Source: Butyricimonas synergistica DSM 23225 (GTDB taxonomy: Bacteria; Bacteroidota; Bacteroidia; Bacteroidales; Marinifilaceae). Taken from it: 64,000 nucleotides of DNA. Shown here in pieces: positions 8,844-19,230 of the stretch. Location of the stretch: positions 186,001-250,000 of the forward strand of contig NZ_KB903367.1 of the NCBI RefSeq assembly GCF_000379665.1, written 5' to 3'. A program made the position numbers and the translations under genes. Under the pieces are notes generated by a model. That model saw only the letters and a list, made by a program, of their open reading frames with translations. It was not told the DNA's origin and searched no databases. The stretch's first letter is position 1; every line of letters starts with the position of its first letter.

Positions 8844-9974
8844 ATGAAAAAGTTTATCTATATATTTATGATGTTATCGCTGGCGCTTGGTTTTTGCGGT
8901 TGTGGCGGTTCCGGGGGAAGTGATGGACCGGATGAACCGGATGTGCCGGATACCCCGGAAGGAGGACCTGCAAAGGTGGAGTTTGCACTGAAGAGCGGTA
9001 TTAATAGTTTGGATGATGCCGGTTTGAAGGGGATTATTTCGCACGTGCGGCTGTTCGTGTTCGACCAGTCGGGAAAATTAAAAAACAGTTACAAGTATAA
9101 TTCCGTGGCGGAAATTAAGAGCGTGGAGATGGACGAGGGGAGTTACACGGTAGCTTTTGTCGGGAATGTGCCCGATGATGCGAATATATCGGGTAACACG
9201 GTAGGTACGGCGCTTGCCGATATGAAAATTCAGTTGACACGGAAAGACGGTGCGGCTAATTTTACCCCGCTGGGTGACGTGCTTTTTGCCCAAAATACGT
9301 TGACCGTGGGGGGCGAGGACACGAAGGTGGAGCTTACCGTGAAGCGGACGCTCTCGACGACGAAAGTGCAGGTGACCGACTATTCGGGCAAAATCACCGA
9401 GGCGGGGGTGCTTGTGCCTAACGTGGGAACGACGCTGGCTTTCGGCGACACGGAATGGAAGGAACCGGGAACCGTGTTCGTGACGATGACGAAAGGTGGC
9501 TTGGCTCGTGCGGATAGTGAAGACAAGAATTATTCAGTAACGATGAATATTGCCGTGGTGAATGAAGGTAGCGGTGCCGGGAAGGACAATAATATCCAAT
9601 GTAATATTATCGCGAGGGACGAGTCGCAAGAGGTGGTTTTGGCTCAAGTGGTGAATGTCGTCGCGGAAACTAAACCGGACACGGAGGTTTCTATGAGCGT
9701 GGAGGTGAAAGAGAGTGCTTCCGGCGACGGGCAACTCGAATCGACCGTGAATAAGGTGGAAACGAAAGATGAAACCGGGAAGACGGAGGAATTGCCGAAG
9801 GATAAGGTTGAAGTCAAGGAAACCGATGTGACGATCGAGGTGTTCCCGGGGGATTGGCAAACGGGGAATACCGAGGACGTGGAGATCGGTGAGCGGGAAG
9901 ATTTTGTCCGACCAGGCGGAATGGAAAGTAATTGGGATGATGGAAATAAGGAGGAAATCGTGATAGGGGACTAG
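8844..9974 (+). CDS. Mfa2/FimB-like fimbrial lipoprotein
   Basis: 376 residues. A lipoprotein signal (LGFCGCGGSGG, lipid Cys near 20) is followed by a Pro/Glu/Asp-rich linker (DEPDVPDTPE). The fimbrillin-like core includes HVRLFVFDQSGKL and GSYTVAFVGNVPDDANI, the hallmark strands of Mfa2-type subunits. The C-terminal third is highly charged (TKDETGKTEELPKDKVEVKE) and ends in an acidic tail, probably extended. It is the last gene of the fimbrial operon, 29 nt after the LRR protein and just before a strong terminator. It likely contributes to a short fimbria or to its anchoring; the exact role is unproven. Confidence 0.72.
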   Translation: MKKFIYIFMMLSLALGFCGCGGSGGSDGPDEPDVPDTPEGGPAKVEFALKSGINSLDDAGLKGIISHVRLFVFDQSGKLKNSYKYNSVAEIKSVEMDEGSYTVAFVGNVPDDANISGNTVGTALADMKIQLTRKDGAANFTPLGDVLFAQNTLTVGGEDTKVELTVKRTLSTTKVQVTDYSGKITEAGVLVPNVGTTLAFGDTEWKEPGTVFVTMTKGGLARADSEDKNYSVTMNIAVVNEGSGAGKDNNIQCNIIARDESQEVVLAQVVNVVAETKPDTEVSMSVEVKESASGDGQLESTVNKVETKDETGKTEELPKDKVEVKETDVTIEVFPGDWQTGNTEDVEIGEREDFVRPGGMESNWDDGNKEEIVIGD

Positions 9975-9993
9975 AGGGTGTTTATCGTGGAAT

Positions 9994-10025
9994 GTGGGTG
10001 TGCCAAAACACACCCACTTTTTTTT
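9994..10025. terminator. Terminator between the fimbrial operon and recR
   Basis: GTGGGTGTG (9994-10002), loop CCAAAA, CACACCCAC (10009-10017), then T8. It terminates the plus-strand fimbrial operon. The T run touches the stop codon of the convergent recR gene. Confidence 0.85.
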
Positions 10026-10641
10026 ACCCGTTCAAATCGAATTTTACCCGGTTCACGATAGAGCGTCCCAACGTGAGTTCATCGGTGTACTCGAGGTCGT
10101 TGCCGACGGCGATGCCTTTGGCTAGGGTGCTGACCAGTAGTTCGTCCCGGCGGGGAAGTTTTTTGAAGATATAATATCCCGTGGTGTCGCCTTCGATGGT
10201 GGCACGGAGGGCAAAGATGATTTCTTTCACGTCAGAATGGGCAACCCTTTCCAACAGGCTTGTGATATGCAGGTCGGAAGGTCCGATGCCGTCCATGGGC
10301 GAGATGATGCCCCCGAGGACGTGGTAAAGCCCGCGGTACTGCCCCGTGGCTTCAAGGGACATGATGTCTTTGATGTTTTCCACGACACAGATGGTGTGGG
10401 CGTCCCGTTTGGGATCGGAGCAAAGTTCGCAAATATCTTCGTCCGAGATGTTGTGGCATTGCCGGCATTCCCGGATGGATTCTTTTAGGGCAGTAATGCT
10501 GTCGGTGAATTGCTTCACGTCTTCCGGGCTTTGCCGGAGCATATGCAACACGTAGCGTAAGGCTGTTTTACGCCCTATCCCCGGGAGGGAGGCAAATTGT
10601 TCAACCGCTTTTTCCAGTAGTTTGGACGATAAAGATTGCAT
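10024..10641 (-). CDS. recR: Recombination mediator RecR
   Basis: 205 residues, full length for RecR. The N-terminal helix-hairpin-helix region (LPGIGRKTALRYVLHML, residues 19-35) precedes the four-cysteine zinc site at Cys59, Cys62, Cys71 and Cys74. The Toprim domain lies at about 80-175 (ICVVENIKDIMSLE, and ATIEGDTT near 150). RecR works with RecF and RecO to load RecA onto gapped single-stranded DNA. It starts 2 nt after the stop of recJ on the same strand, so the two recombination genes are one operon. Nothing unusual is seen. Confidence 0.97.
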   Translation of the reverse strand: MQSLSSKLLEKAVEQFASLPGIGRKTALRYVLHMLRQSPEDVKQFTDSITALKESIRECRQCHNISDEDICELCSDPKRDAHTICVVENIKDIMSLEATGQYRGLYHVLGGIISPMDGIGPSDLHITSLLERVAHSDVKEIIFALRATIEGDTTGYYIFKKLPRRDELLVSTLAKGIAVGNDLEYTDELTLGRSIVNRVKFDLNG

Positions 10642-10643
10642 TT

Positions 10644-12365
10644 TTACTCCTCTTCTTTGAATTTTAAGTCACGGATCATCATTTGTATATCGCTCCTGCC
10701 CATGAATTCGTTTTCTTGCAGGGTGTAGCATATATCGAAATATTCTCCTTTGCTGATACGGGAGAAATCTTCACCCATACCGAAGGCGATGCCGCTCCGG
10801 TCGTTGCATAGGCGTGTGTCATCGACTACTACCAGTTTGAGGTGTTCGTTATTTTTGCCCACTTGCTTCGAACCCATGAAATTGGTCACGTTATCGGTCA
10901 TGAATACCGGAATTGTGTTGTTCGGACCGAACGGGGCGAACTTCTGAATCATGGCGTAGAGGTCTGCCGTGATGTCGTTCAACTTGATTTGGACGTCAAT
11001 ATTGATTTGAGGGGTCAGCATCTCTTCCGTGATCGTTTCACTCACGATGCGTTGGAATTTAGCCTTGAAAGGTTCGATGTTTTCCAGTTTCAAAGTCAGA
11101 CCTGCCGCATATTTGTGGCCCCCGTAATTCTCAAGGAACTCGCTACATTGGGAAATGGCGTAATACAAGTCAAATCCTTCCACGGAACGGGCGGAACCGG
11201 TAGCCAAGCCATTCGATTCTGTCAAGATTACCGTGGGGCGATAATAGTATTCTGTTAGTCGCGAAGCCACGATCCCGATGACGCCCTTGTGCCAGTTCGG
11301 GTTGTAGAGTACGGTCGCTTTTTGGGTTTGATCGTAGTGTGATTGGTTGATATATTCTAAGGCTTCCTCGGTAATGTCGTGATCGAGTTTTTTGCGTTGG
11401 TCGTTAAAATTGTTGATACTTCCCGCTACTTCCGCGGCCTTTTTTATATCATCGGCAATCAGGAGTTCTACGGATTTGTTTCCGGATTCAACCCGACCAG
11501 CCGCATTGATCTTTGGTCCGATGCGGAATACGATATCGTTGATGGTTAAATTTTTATCGATACCGGAGAACTTTAATATTGTTTTCAGTCCCAAGCTGGG
11601 ATTTTGGTTCAATTGTAATAGCCCGAAATGGGCAAGGATGCGATTCTCGCCCGTGATGGGCACGATATCGCTGGCTATGCTGACACAAACCAGGTCGAGC
11701 AGCTTGTACAAGTCGGACATCGGGAGGTTGTGCCGCAGGCTGTATGCCTGTGCCAATTTGAAGCTGACCCCGCACCCGCTTAACCAGCGGTAGGGATAAT
11801 TACAATCTTTCCGTTGCGGATCGAGTACTGCCACGGCTTCGGGAAGTTCATCCCCCGGCGTGTGGTGGTCGCAGATGATGACATCCACGCCTTTTGATTT
11901 GGCGTAACGTACTTTTTCCACGGCTTTTACCCCGCAGTCGGTGACAATCATGAGTGATATCCCGTTTGCAGCCGCGTAATCGATAGCCCGTATGGAAACC
12001 CCGTATCCTTCCGTGTAACGATCCGGGATATAATATTCCGGATTCTCGCACTTGTTCTTGAGATATTTGTAAAGTAAGGAAACGGCAGTCGTTCCGTCCA
12101 CGTCATAATCGCCATAGATCATGACTTTTTCCTCGTTGCCGATCGCTTTTTCCAACCGGGTGACTGCTTTGTCCATATCCTTCATCAGGAACGGATCGTG
12201 TAACATATTGAGGGTAGGATTGAAGAAAGCATGAGCCTCTTCTGCAGTATTCACTCCCCGTTGAAGTAACAGGTTTGCAATGACATAACTGCAATTCAAG
12301 TCTTTAGCTAATGTGTCAATTTTTGCCCACTCGGGTGGGGTGTTGATAACCCATCTTTTCTTCAT
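10644..12365 (-). CDS. recJ: Single-stranded-DNA-specific exonuclease RecJ
   Basis: 573 residues, normal for RecJ. The DHH-family catalytic motifs are all present: GDYDVDG (Asp86, Asp88, Asp90), DCG (143-145) and DHH (166-168). The DHHA1 domain with a GGHKYAAG motif lies near residue 415, and the C-terminal OB-fold region follows. RecJ degrades single strands 5' to 3' with a metal-ion mechanism and feeds the RecFOR pathway, which fits its pairing with recR downstream. The start ATG at 12365 is followed by MKKRWVINTP, a common start in Bacteroidota RecJ. Confidence 0.97.
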   Translation of the reverse strand: MKKRWVINTPPEWAKIDTLAKDLNCSYVIANLLLQRGVNTAEEAHAFFNPTLNMLHDPFLMKDMDKAVTRLEKAIGNEEKVMIYGDYDVDGTTAVSLLYKYLKNKCENPEYYIPDRYTEGYGVSIRAIDYAAANGISLMIVTDCGVKAVEKVRYAKSKGVDVIICDHHTPGDELPEAVAVLDPQRKDCNYPYRWLSGCGVSFKLAQAYSLRHNLPMSDLYKLLDLVCVSIASDIVPITGENRILAHFGLLQLNQNPSLGLKTILKFSGIDKNLTINDIVFRIGPKINAAGRVESGNKSVELLIADDIKKAAEVAGSINNFNDQRKKLDHDITEEALEYINQSHYDQTQKATVLYNPNWHKGVIGIVASRLTEYYYRPTVILTESNGLATGSARSVEGFDLYYAISQCSEFLENYGGHKYAAGLTLKLENIEPFKAKFQRIVSETITEEMLTPQINIDVQIKLNDITADLYAMIQKFAPFGPNNTIPVFMTDNVTNFMGSKQVGKNNEHLKLVVVDDTRLCNDRSGIAFGMGEDFSRISKGEYFDICYTLQENEFMGRSDIQMMIRDLKFKEEE

Positions 12366-12591
12366 TATTGCTTTCTCCTATTCTGCTACAAAGAAGCAGA
12401 ATTTCCTCGGGATTTCAAAAGAAACAAGATTATATTTTTTAACAGCTTTCCGGTGTGTTAATCTATGCGTTTGTGTTTCAGTTTTATAACGGGGAAGCTA
12501 AAAATGAAAAGTGATTTTTTAACAACAAGGAGGAAAGATGTGAATATTGGGAGGTGTTGCATTTTTCCTTTCTTTATTGTGCTTTATTTAT

Positions 12592-12599
12592 TATCTTTG
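12592..12599 (+). promoter_or_regulatory. -7 promoter element of lysS
   Basis: TATCTTTG matches the Bacteroidota -7 consensus TAnnTTTG. It lies 45 nt before the lysS ATG, in the 278-bp divergent gap between recJ and lysS. No good -33 TTG at the usual distance is seen, so this is a partial match. The rest of the gap shows no ORF. Confidence 0.5.
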
Positions 12600-12643
12600 C
12601 GCATTAATTTTTGAAGTAAAATAACCTTTTAAAGCATATAAGA

Positions 12644-14377
12644 ATGAGTCTTGCAGAATTAAGCGAACAGGAAATTATTCGCCGGAACTCTTTGAACGAG
12701 TTGAAAAATTTGGGAATCAATGCCTATCCGGCACCGGAATTTAAAGTAACTCACTTTTCTAAAGAGATTCTTGATAAATTTGAGAAATCACCGGAAGAAT
12801 TACAAGAGGTTGTGATTGCCGGGCGAATGATGAGTAGACGCATCATGGGCAAGGCTTCATTTTTTGAATTACAAGATGCCGAAGGTAGGATTCAGGTCTA
12901 CGTGAGTCGGGATGATGTGAGTCGGGATGAAGCTTGCACGATGTATAACACGGTGTTCAAAAAATTGATGGATATCGGGGATATCGTAGGAGTGAAAGGA
13001 TTTGTATTCCGCACGAATATGGGTGAGATTTCCGTGCATGCGAAAGAATTGGTCATGTTGTCGAAGTCATTGCGTCCTCTGCCGATCGTGAAAGAGAAAG
13101 ACGGTAAAGTGTTTGATGCTTTTACAGATCCCGAGTTGCGCTATCGCCAACGTTACCTGGATTTGATCGTGAATCCGCAGGTGAAAGATGTTTTTATCAA
13201 GCGGTCGAAAATGATTAACGCTATCCGGCAGTTCTACACGGAAATGGGATGCCTGGAAGTGGAAACCCCCGTGTTGCAAGCGATACCGGGAGGTGCTTCG
13301 GCACGTCCTTTCATCACGCACCACAACGCGTTGGATATACCGTTCTATTTGAGAATTGCCAACGAGTTGTACTTGAAACGTCTGATCGTGGGGGGATTTA
13401 ACGGGGTGTTCGAGTTTTCCCGTAACTTCCGTAACGAGGGTATGGACAGGACGCATAACCCGGAATTTACCTGTATGGAGGTGTATGTGCCTTACAAGGA
13501 TTACTTGTGGATGATGGACTCCACGGAGCGAATGATCGAGGCTGCCGCTATTGCCGTGAACGGAACGACGAAGGCAACCTTCGGGGAGAACGAGGTGGAT
13601 TTCAAGCCTCCGTTCAAGCGAGTGAAAATGTCCGAGGCTATCATGGAATATACCGGGTTTGATATTACCGGAAAGAGTGAAGACGAGATTCGGGAATTCT
13701 GCTTGTCTATTGGTTTGAAGGTGGACGAGACGATGGGAAAAGGAAAATTGATCGACGAGATATTCGGGGAGAAGTGCGAAGCACATTATATCCAACCGAC
13801 ATTTATTTATGACTACCCGGTGGAGATGTCCCCGTTGACCAAAATGCACCGTAACGATCCGGGATTGACGGAACGTTTCGAGTTGTTCGTGAACGGGAAA
13901 GAGGTGGCTAATGCCTACTCGGAATTGAATGACCCGATCGATCAGTTGAACCGGTTCAAAGACCAGCTGGCTCTTCAGGAAAGAGGGGATGACGAGGCGA
14001 TGTTTATTGACTACGATTTCGTGCGCGCGTTGGAATACGGAATGCCGCCGACCTCCGGAATGGGTATCGGTATCGACCGTTTGTGTATGTTCCTGACGAA
14101 TAGTCTTTCTATTCAGGATGTGTTGTTATTCCCGCAGATGAAACCGGAGAAGGTAGTCGTGAACGACCCGGACGAGAAGTTCGTGGAGTTGGGTATCCCC
14201 GCCGAGTGGGTGGACGTGGTGCGTAAAGCCGGATTCCAAACCGTGGAGGCGTTGAAAGCCGTGGAGAATCCGAATAAATTGCATCAAGAATTAAGCGGGT
14301 TGAACAAAAAAATGAAACTCGGTTTAAAGACTTTATCACAAGACGAAGTAAAGAATTGGTTTAATCATGGAAATTGA
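12644..14377 (+). CDS. lysS: Lysine--tRNA ligase (class II)
   Basis: 577 residues. The N-terminal OB-fold anticodon-binding domain lies at about 60-165. The class II catalytic core contains motif 2 ([20 protein letters not shown], around 265-285) and motif 3 ([12 protein letters not shown], around 475). The enzyme charges tRNA-Lys using ATP. About 70 residues beyond the usual C-terminus (from [17 protein letters not shown] onward) form a small helical extension, which I recall as a common trait of Bacteroidota LysS. The last 11 bases overlap the start of gpsA, so the two are translationally coupled. Confidence 0.97.
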   Translation: MSLAELSEQEIIRRNSLNELKNLGINAYPAPEFKVTHFSKEILDKFEKSPEELQEVVIAGRMMSRRIMGKASFFELQDAEGRIQVYVSRDDVSRDEACTMYNTVFKKLMDIGDIVGVKGFVFRTNMGEISVHAKELVMLSKSLRPLPIVKEKDGKVFDAFTDPELRYRQRYLDLIVNPQVKDVFIKRSKMINAIRQFYTEMGCLEVETPVLQAIPGGASARPFITHHNALDIPFYLRIANELYLKRLIVGGFNGVFEFSRNFRNEGMDRTHNPEFTCMEVYVPYKDYLWMMDSTERMIEAAAIAVNGTTKATFGENEVDFKPPFKRVKMSEAIMEYTGFDITGKSEDEIREFCLSIGLKVDETMGKGKLIDEIFGEKCEAHYIQPTFIYDYPVEMSPLTKMHRNDPGLTERFELFVNGKEVANAYSELNDPIDQLNRFKDQLALQERGDDEAMFIDYDFVRALEYGMPPTSGMGIGIDRLCMFLTNSLSIQDVLLFPQMKPEKVVVNDPDEKFVELGIPAEWVDVVRKAGFQTVEALKAVENPNKLHQELSGLNKKMKLGLKTLSQDEVKNWFNHGN

Positions 14378-15371
14378 GAATAAACCACGGATTGGTGTCG
14401 TGGGCGGAGGTAGCTGGGCTACCGCGATCGCAAAAATGCTGACAGAGAATAACGGGCATATCAATTGGTTCATGCGAAATATCGAATCAATTAAAGCCTT
14501 TAAAGTATTAAAGCACAATCCGAGGTACTTGTGCGAGGTGGAGTTCGATTTGGATCGAATCTCTTTCACGGACGATTTGGACAAGCTGGTGATGAATTCC
14601 GACGTGATCGTGTTTGCTATTCCGAGTGCTTTCGTGAAGAATGTCGTGACTTCCAGGCTACACGTCCCCTTGAAAGACAAAGTGATCGTGTCTGCGATTA
14701 AAGGACTGATCCCGGAAGAGAATCTGACCATAGGGGAGTTTCTTCACAAGCAATACGAGGTGCCGCTGGAACAGATTGTGATTATTTCCGGACCTTGTCA
14801 CTCGGAAGAAATAGCCTTGGAACGTTTGTCTTATCTCACGTTTGCCAGCCAGAATCTACGGGTTGCCCGGTCGGTAGCTCAATTATTCGAGTGTTTTTAC
14901 GTGAAGACGACTATTTCTGATGATATTTACGGGACGGAATACGGTGCCGTGTTGAAAAACGTGTTCGCTATCGCGTCGGGTATTTGCCACGGCTTGCGTT
15001 ACGGGGATAACTTTCAGGCGGTATTGATTTCTAACGCTATTCAGGAGATGGAGCGGTTCGTGAACACGGTGCATCCGATGCAACGGGATATTAAGTTTTC
15101 CGCTTATCTCGGCGATTTACTCGTGACTTCCTATTCGCAGTTCAGCCGGAATCGTACCTTTGGAACGATGATCGGGAAAGGATATTCCGTGAAGTCCGCG
15201 CAAATGGAGATGTTGATGATTGCCGAGGGGTATTTCGGGGTGAAAGGCATTCACGAGATAAACGAGCAATTCAACGTGCATATGCCAATCACGAATGCCG
15301 TGTATAACATCCTGTACGAGCGAATCAGTCCCACGGTGGAGATTCGTTTGTTGACAGACGAACTGAGATAA
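14367..15371 (+). CDS. gpsA: Glycerol-3-phosphate dehydrogenase [NAD(P)+]
   Basis: 334 residues. The Rossmann nucleotide-binding loop is [11 protein letters not shown] at residues 10-20. The catalytic region includes the conserved Lys in [19 protein letters not shown], around residue 200. The enzyme reduces dihydroxyacetone phosphate to sn-glycerol 3-phosphate for phospholipid synthesis in the cytosol. It overlaps lysS by 11 nt and is followed after 12 nt by a membrane protein, in a run of five co-directional genes. Confidence 0.96.
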   Translation: MEIENKPRIGVVGGGSWATAIAKMLTENNGHINWFMRNIESIKAFKVLKHNPRYLCEVEFDLDRISFTDDLDKLVMNSDVIVFAIPSAFVKNVVTSRLHVPLKDKVIVSAIKGLIPEENLTIGEFLHKQYEVPLEQIVIISGPCHSEEIALERLSYLTFASQNLRVARSVAQLFECFYVKTTISDDIYGTEYGAVLKNVFAIASGICHGLRYGDNFQAVLISNAIQEMERFVNTVHPMQRDIKFSAYLGDLLVTSYSQFSRNRTFGTMIGKGYSVKSAQMEMLMIAEGYFGVKGIHEINEQFNVHMPITNAVYNILYERISPTVEIRLLTDELR

Positions 15372-15383
15372 TTTTCAATTGTT

Positions 15384-16325
15384 ATGAGGTTTTGGAAGTG
15401 TGTGCGAAAGGCAGTACCTGTGGCGATGAAGACGTCGATATGGTTTTTGAAAATCATGTTGCCGGTTTCTCTTTTCGTGACATTGCTTTCGTATTTTGAT
15501 ATTCTGCCTTATATATCTTCTTTTGCGGCACCTTTGTTCACGTTGATCGGTTTACCGGGGGACGCTGCATTGGTTTTTGTAACCAGTATATTTACCAATA
15601 TATACACGGTGATCGCGTTGCTTGCCACGTTGGATTTTTCCGTGAGGGAAAGCCTGATTATGGCGACGATGTGCTTGATTTCGCATAATTTCATCGTGGA
15701 AACTTTGGTCTTGCAGAAGACCGGGTCGTCGGCACGGGGAATGATATTCTTGCGTGTTGCCGGAAGTTTCGTGGCGGCTATCGTGTTGAATTGGATATTG
15801 CCAGAGATGAGCGGTAAGGTGCTGTCGGAAACGGCGGTCGCGATGAACTTGAGTGAAACTCTTGTCCATTGGTTAGAGAGTAGTTTATTGTTGTGCGTGA
15901 AGATTGTGCTGGTGATTACCGGGTTGATGATATTGCAGCGGGTGCTGGAAGAATTCGGGGTGTTGAAGATTCTTTCCTCGATGTTATCACCGTTGATGCG
16001 GGTGTTCGGGTTGAACCCGGATGTGGCTTTCCTGTGGCTCGTGGGCAACACGGTTGGATTAGCTTACGGTTCAGCGATCATGTTGGAATGTGCGAAGGAA
16101 GGAAAGCTGGCACATCAGGAAGCAGATTTGTTAAATCATCATTTGGCAATTTCCCATTCGCAACTGGAAGATCCCTTGTTGTTTATGGTGATGGGATTGC
16201 CTGTCGGTTGGTTGATACTTCCCCGGATCGTGTTAGCAATGATTGTGGTGTGGATTCGACGGGGAATTTATAGTTTGCGGGCGCATGTGCATCCGCCTGT
16301 TAAGGTAGAAAATGTAAGTCTATAA
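15384..16325 (+). CDS. Nucleoside-recognition (Gate) domain membrane protein
   Basis: 313 residues with about eight hydrophobic segments, arranged as two related halves. Each half has the Gate-type pattern (TNIYTVIALLA near residue 72 and GNTVGLAYGSAIMLECAKEGKL near 225), as in nucleoside-recognition and SpmA/SpmB-like proteins. The family sits in the inner membrane; proposed roles include transport of nucleosides or ions, and no substrate can be assigned. It starts 12 nt after gpsA and ends 4 nt before the acyltransferase gene. Confidence 0.8.
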   Translation: MRFWKCVRKAVPVAMKTSIWFLKIMLPVSLFVTLLSYFDILPYISSFAAPLFTLIGLPGDAALVFVTSIFTNIYTVIALLATLDFSVRESLIMATMCLISHNFIVETLVLQKTGSSARGMIFLRVAGSFVAAIVLNWILPEMSGKVLSETAVAMNLSETLVHWLESSLLLCVKIVLVITGLMILQRVLEEFGVLKILSSMLSPLMRVFGLNPDVAFLWLVGNTVGLAYGSAIMLECAKEGKLAHQEADLLNHHLAISHSQLEDPLLFMVMGLPVGWLILPRIVLAMIVVWIRRGIYSLRAHVHPPVKVENVSL

Positions 16326-16329
16326 ATAT

Positions 16330-17517
16330 ATGAAGTACACTATTGAAGAGGTATTGAACGAGAAGCAAGCAAAAGAATTTTTGATTCTGCCGGTATCCTT
16401 GTATAAGGATGACAAGAATTGGGTACGACCTTTAGATAATGATATAACGAAAGTGTTTGATAAAGAGAAGAATCCTTTCTTTAAGCATGGAGAATGCACC
16501 CGCTGGCTGCTTCGGGACGAAAGTGGAAAATGCGTGGGGCGAGTAGCATCGTTTATTGACCGGGATGCTTGTCATTTAGATACTTATTCCGTGGGAGGCA
16601 TGGGCTTCTTTGAATGTATCAACGATCAGGAGGCTGCTTTTATGCTGTTCGACCGTTGTCGCACGTGGTTGGAGGAAAGAGGTATGGAGTCAATGGAAGG
16701 ACCCGAGAATTTCGGGGAGCGCAACGAATGGTGGGGGCTATTGGTGGATGGATTCAAACCTCCCGTGTTTCAAATGCCGTACACGCACCCGTATTACGTG
16801 TCTTTCTTCGAGAATTACGGGTTCCGTGATTATTTCAAGCAATATATTTATCGCACGCCGATGGTGAAAGAGAGTCTTTCCGAGGTGGTAATCTGGAAAT
16901 CCGAAAGGTTGTTGAAAAATGGGGATTACCGGATTACATCCTACCGGGAGATGACGCCGGAGCAAGCGAAATCTTCTTTTCTCACTATTTATAACAAGGC
17001 GTGGAATTTAGATGTGCACGGGGTGGCAGGTATGGAGAAAGAGCAGGTAGATGTGTTGTTTAAAACATTGAAACCCGTGTTGGATCCTGACTTGCTTTAT
17101 TTCGCTTATTATAAGGGTGAACCGATAGGATTCTTTATCACGATTCCCGAATTAAACTATATCGTGAAGCACGTGAATGGGAAAATTAGCGGTTGGGGGA
17201 TTTTGAAATTCTTGTATTATCGCTATCTTAAACCGGGACGTGTTGCCTTGGGATTGATATTTGGAGTTGCTGCGGAATACCAGGGACGAGGGGTGGAGGC
17301 TGCCATGATCTATGCTTTCTGTAAAAGAATGATCGAGGATAAAAAGAGATATGATTGGTTGGAATTGAGCTGGGTAGGTGATTTCAACCCTCAGATGATG
17401 CATTTGATGCATTATATCGGGGCGAAACAATCACAAACGTATATCACGTATCGGAAATTGTTCCGGGATGATATAGAATTTCATCGTTCAATAGATAAAA
17501 AGAAATCGATTTCGTGA
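16330..17517 (+). CDS. GNAT-like N-acyltransferase family protein
   Basis: 395 residues, soluble. The C-terminal part contains the acetyl-CoA-binding loop of GNAT enzymes (AAEYQGRGVEAAMIYAFCKRM, around 315-335). The N-terminal part (DKNWVRPLDNDITKVFDKEKNPFFKHGE) matches a Bacteroidota family annotated only as GTP-binding or acetyltransferase-like hypothetical proteins. Substrate unknown. It lies 4 nt after the Gate-domain gene and 51 nt before the transporter gene, so it is cotranscribed with lysS-gpsA. Confidence is good for the fold and low for function. Confidence 0.72.
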   Translation: MKYTIEEVLNEKQAKEFLILPVSLYKDDKNWVRPLDNDITKVFDKEKNPFFKHGECTRWLLRDESGKCVGRVASFIDRDACHLDTYSVGGMGFFECINDQEAAFMLFDRCRTWLEERGMESMEGPENFGERNEWWGLLVDGFKPPVFQMPYTHPYYVSFFENYGFRDYFKQYIYRTPMVKESLSEVVIWKSERLLKNGDYRITSYREMTPEQAKSSFLTIYNKAWNLDVHGVAGMEKEQVDVLFKTLKPVLDPDLLYFAYYKGEPIGFFITIPELNYIVKHVNGKISGWGILKFLYYRYLKPGRVALGLIFGVAAEYQGRGVEAAMIYAFCKRMIEDKKRYDWLELSWVGDFNPQMMHLMHYIGAKQSQTYITYRKLFRDDIEFHRSIDKKKSIS

Positions 17518-17568
17518 TTCGTGGTAGCTGGCAATCTTCAATCATCCAATCTAAAATCTAAAATTAAT

Positions 17569-19230
17569 ATGTCTTGGTTAGGAAGTTTATTTTTCGGGCA
17601 AGGGGTTGCACATTCCGTGTTGATGTTCGCAATCGTTATCGCTTTGGGAATCGTACTAGGTAAGGTAAAAATCTGGGGAATTTCATTGGGAATTACCTGG
17701 ATTCTTTTTGTTGGTATTATATGCAGTCATTTCGGGATGCAGGTGGACGGGCATATTCTGCATTTCATGCAAGAATTCGGGTTGATCCTGTTCGTGTATT
17801 CGGTCGGGTTGCAAGTCGGTCCGGGATTCTTTTCTTCTTTCAGGAAGGGAGGGATGACTTTAAATATGTTGGCGATGGGGATTGTGTTGCTCGGGGTGGT
17901 AACTACTTATGTTATTCACGTGGTAACCGGATTGCCGATCACGACAATGGTAGGTGTTTTGTCCGGGGCTGTAACCAATACACCGGGATTGGGTGCCGCG
18001 CAACAAGCTTATATGGATGCGTCCGGCGTGGAAGATCCCACGATCGCTTTGGGATATGCCGTCGCGTATCCCTTGGGAGTGGTCGGAATCATTGGTTCAA
18101 TTATGTTGATGCGTGTTATTTTCCGGGTGAAAATGGAGAATGAAAATGAAGCCCTCGAACGGGAAGATGGAGATAAAGGGAGCGGAGCGCAACAATTTTC
18201 CGTGCGGGTGACGAATCCGGCATTGTTTGGTAAGGATTTGATGGAAGTGACCCGTTTGATTAACCGGAAGTTCGTGTTTTCCCGTGTTTGCCACGAGAAT
18301 GACCGGATTGAGATTGGTTCTTCTGAAACTTGTTTACAAGCGGGGGATAAGTTGCTTGTCGTGGCGGCTTTGCAAGATATTGATGCGATTACTGCTTTTT
18401 TGGGCGAACGGGTTGAGGTCGAGTGGGAGAAACTGGATAAACAGCTCGTGTCCAGAAGAATTTCGATTACAAAAGCCGAGGTGAACGGAAAGATGCTCGG
18501 GGATATGAGGTTAAGGAATTGCTTCGGGGTGAACGTGACACGGGTGAACCGCGCGGGGGTGGATTTGGTGGCAAGACCTAACCTGCAATTACAGATCGGT
18601 GACCGTTTGACCGTGGTAGGACCGGAAGCCGCTGTCGCTAATGTTTCCAAAGTATTGGGAAATTCTTTGCGGCGCTTGCGGGAACCGAACCTTGTGCCGA
18701 TTTTCTTGGGTATATTCCTGGGTATTGTGTTAGGAAGTATTCCGTTTACGTTCCCCGGAATTCCGCAACCCGTGAAGTTGGGATTAGCGGGAGGTCCTTT
18801 GATTGTATCCATCTTGGTTAGCCGTTTCGGACCCCAGTATGGGCTGGTGACTTATACCACGATGAGTGCAAATTTGATGCTGCGTGAAGTGGGAATCGCT
18901 TTATTCCTCGCCAGTGTGGGGTTGCGTGCGGGAGAAGGTTTTGTGGAAACGATAATCAATCAAGGCGGTTACGCATGGATCGGTTATGGTTTTATTATCA
19001 CGATCGTTCCTTTGATTATCATGGGAATCGTGGCTCGGGGAATATACAAGATCAACTATTTTACTTTGACGGGATTGATAGCCGGAAGCATGACAGATCC
19101 ACCCGCCTTGGCGTACTCTAACGGGATTGCGGGGAATGATGCGCCTTCGGTAAGTTATGCCACGGTGTACCCGCTCACGATGTTTTTGCGGGTGTTGACG
19201 GCACAGTTGTTAATTTTACTGTTCGCTTAG
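17569..19230 (+). CDS. AspT/YidE-family putative transporter with two RCK_C domains
   Basis: 553 residues from ATG 17569. An in-frame GTG at 17521 would add 16 polar residues ([12 protein letters not shown]) ahead of the first membrane helix and is unlikely. Five or six helices are followed by two cytosolic RCK_C/TrkA_C-like domains (about 200-285 and 290-375), then five or six more helices. Conserved family motifs include [16 protein letters not shown] and [14 protein letters not shown], one per half. The family includes the aspartate:alanine exchanger AspT and YidE. The substrate is unknown here. The last 15 bases overlap the convergent mnmA gene. Confidence 0.85.
   Translation: MSWLGSLFFGQGVAHSVLMFAIVIALGIVLGKVKIWGISLGITWILFVGIICSHFGMQVDGHILHFMQEFGLILFVYSVGLQVGPGFFSSFRKGGMTLNMLAMGIVLLGVVTTYVIHVVTGLPITTMVGVLSGAVTNTPGLGAAQQAYMDASGVEDPTIALGYAVAYPLGVVGIIGSIMLMRVIFRVKMENENEALEREDGDKGSGAQQFSVRVTNPALFGKDLMEVTRLINRKFVFSRVCHENDRIEIGSSETCLQAGDKLLVVAALQDIDAITAFLGERVEVEWEKLDKQLVSRRISITKAEVNGKMLGDMRLRNCFGVNVTRVNRAGVDLVARPNLQLQIGDRLTVVGPEAAVANVSKVLGNSLRRLREPNLVPIFLGIFLGIVLGSIPFTFPGIPQPVKLGLAGGPLIVSILVSRFGPQYGLVTYTTMSANLMLREVGIALFLASVGLRAGEGFVETIINQGGYAWIGYGFIITIVPLIIMGIVARGIYKINYFTLTGLIAGSMTDPPALAYSNGIAGNDAPSVSYATVYPLTMFLRVLTAQLLILLFA

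Noticed and set aside
17521-17568. GTG start of the AspT-like transporter
   Set aside because: The extra 16 residues are polar and derive from a low-complexity intergenic-like stretch (AATCTAAAATCTAAAATT); ATG 17569 begins at the first membrane helix.
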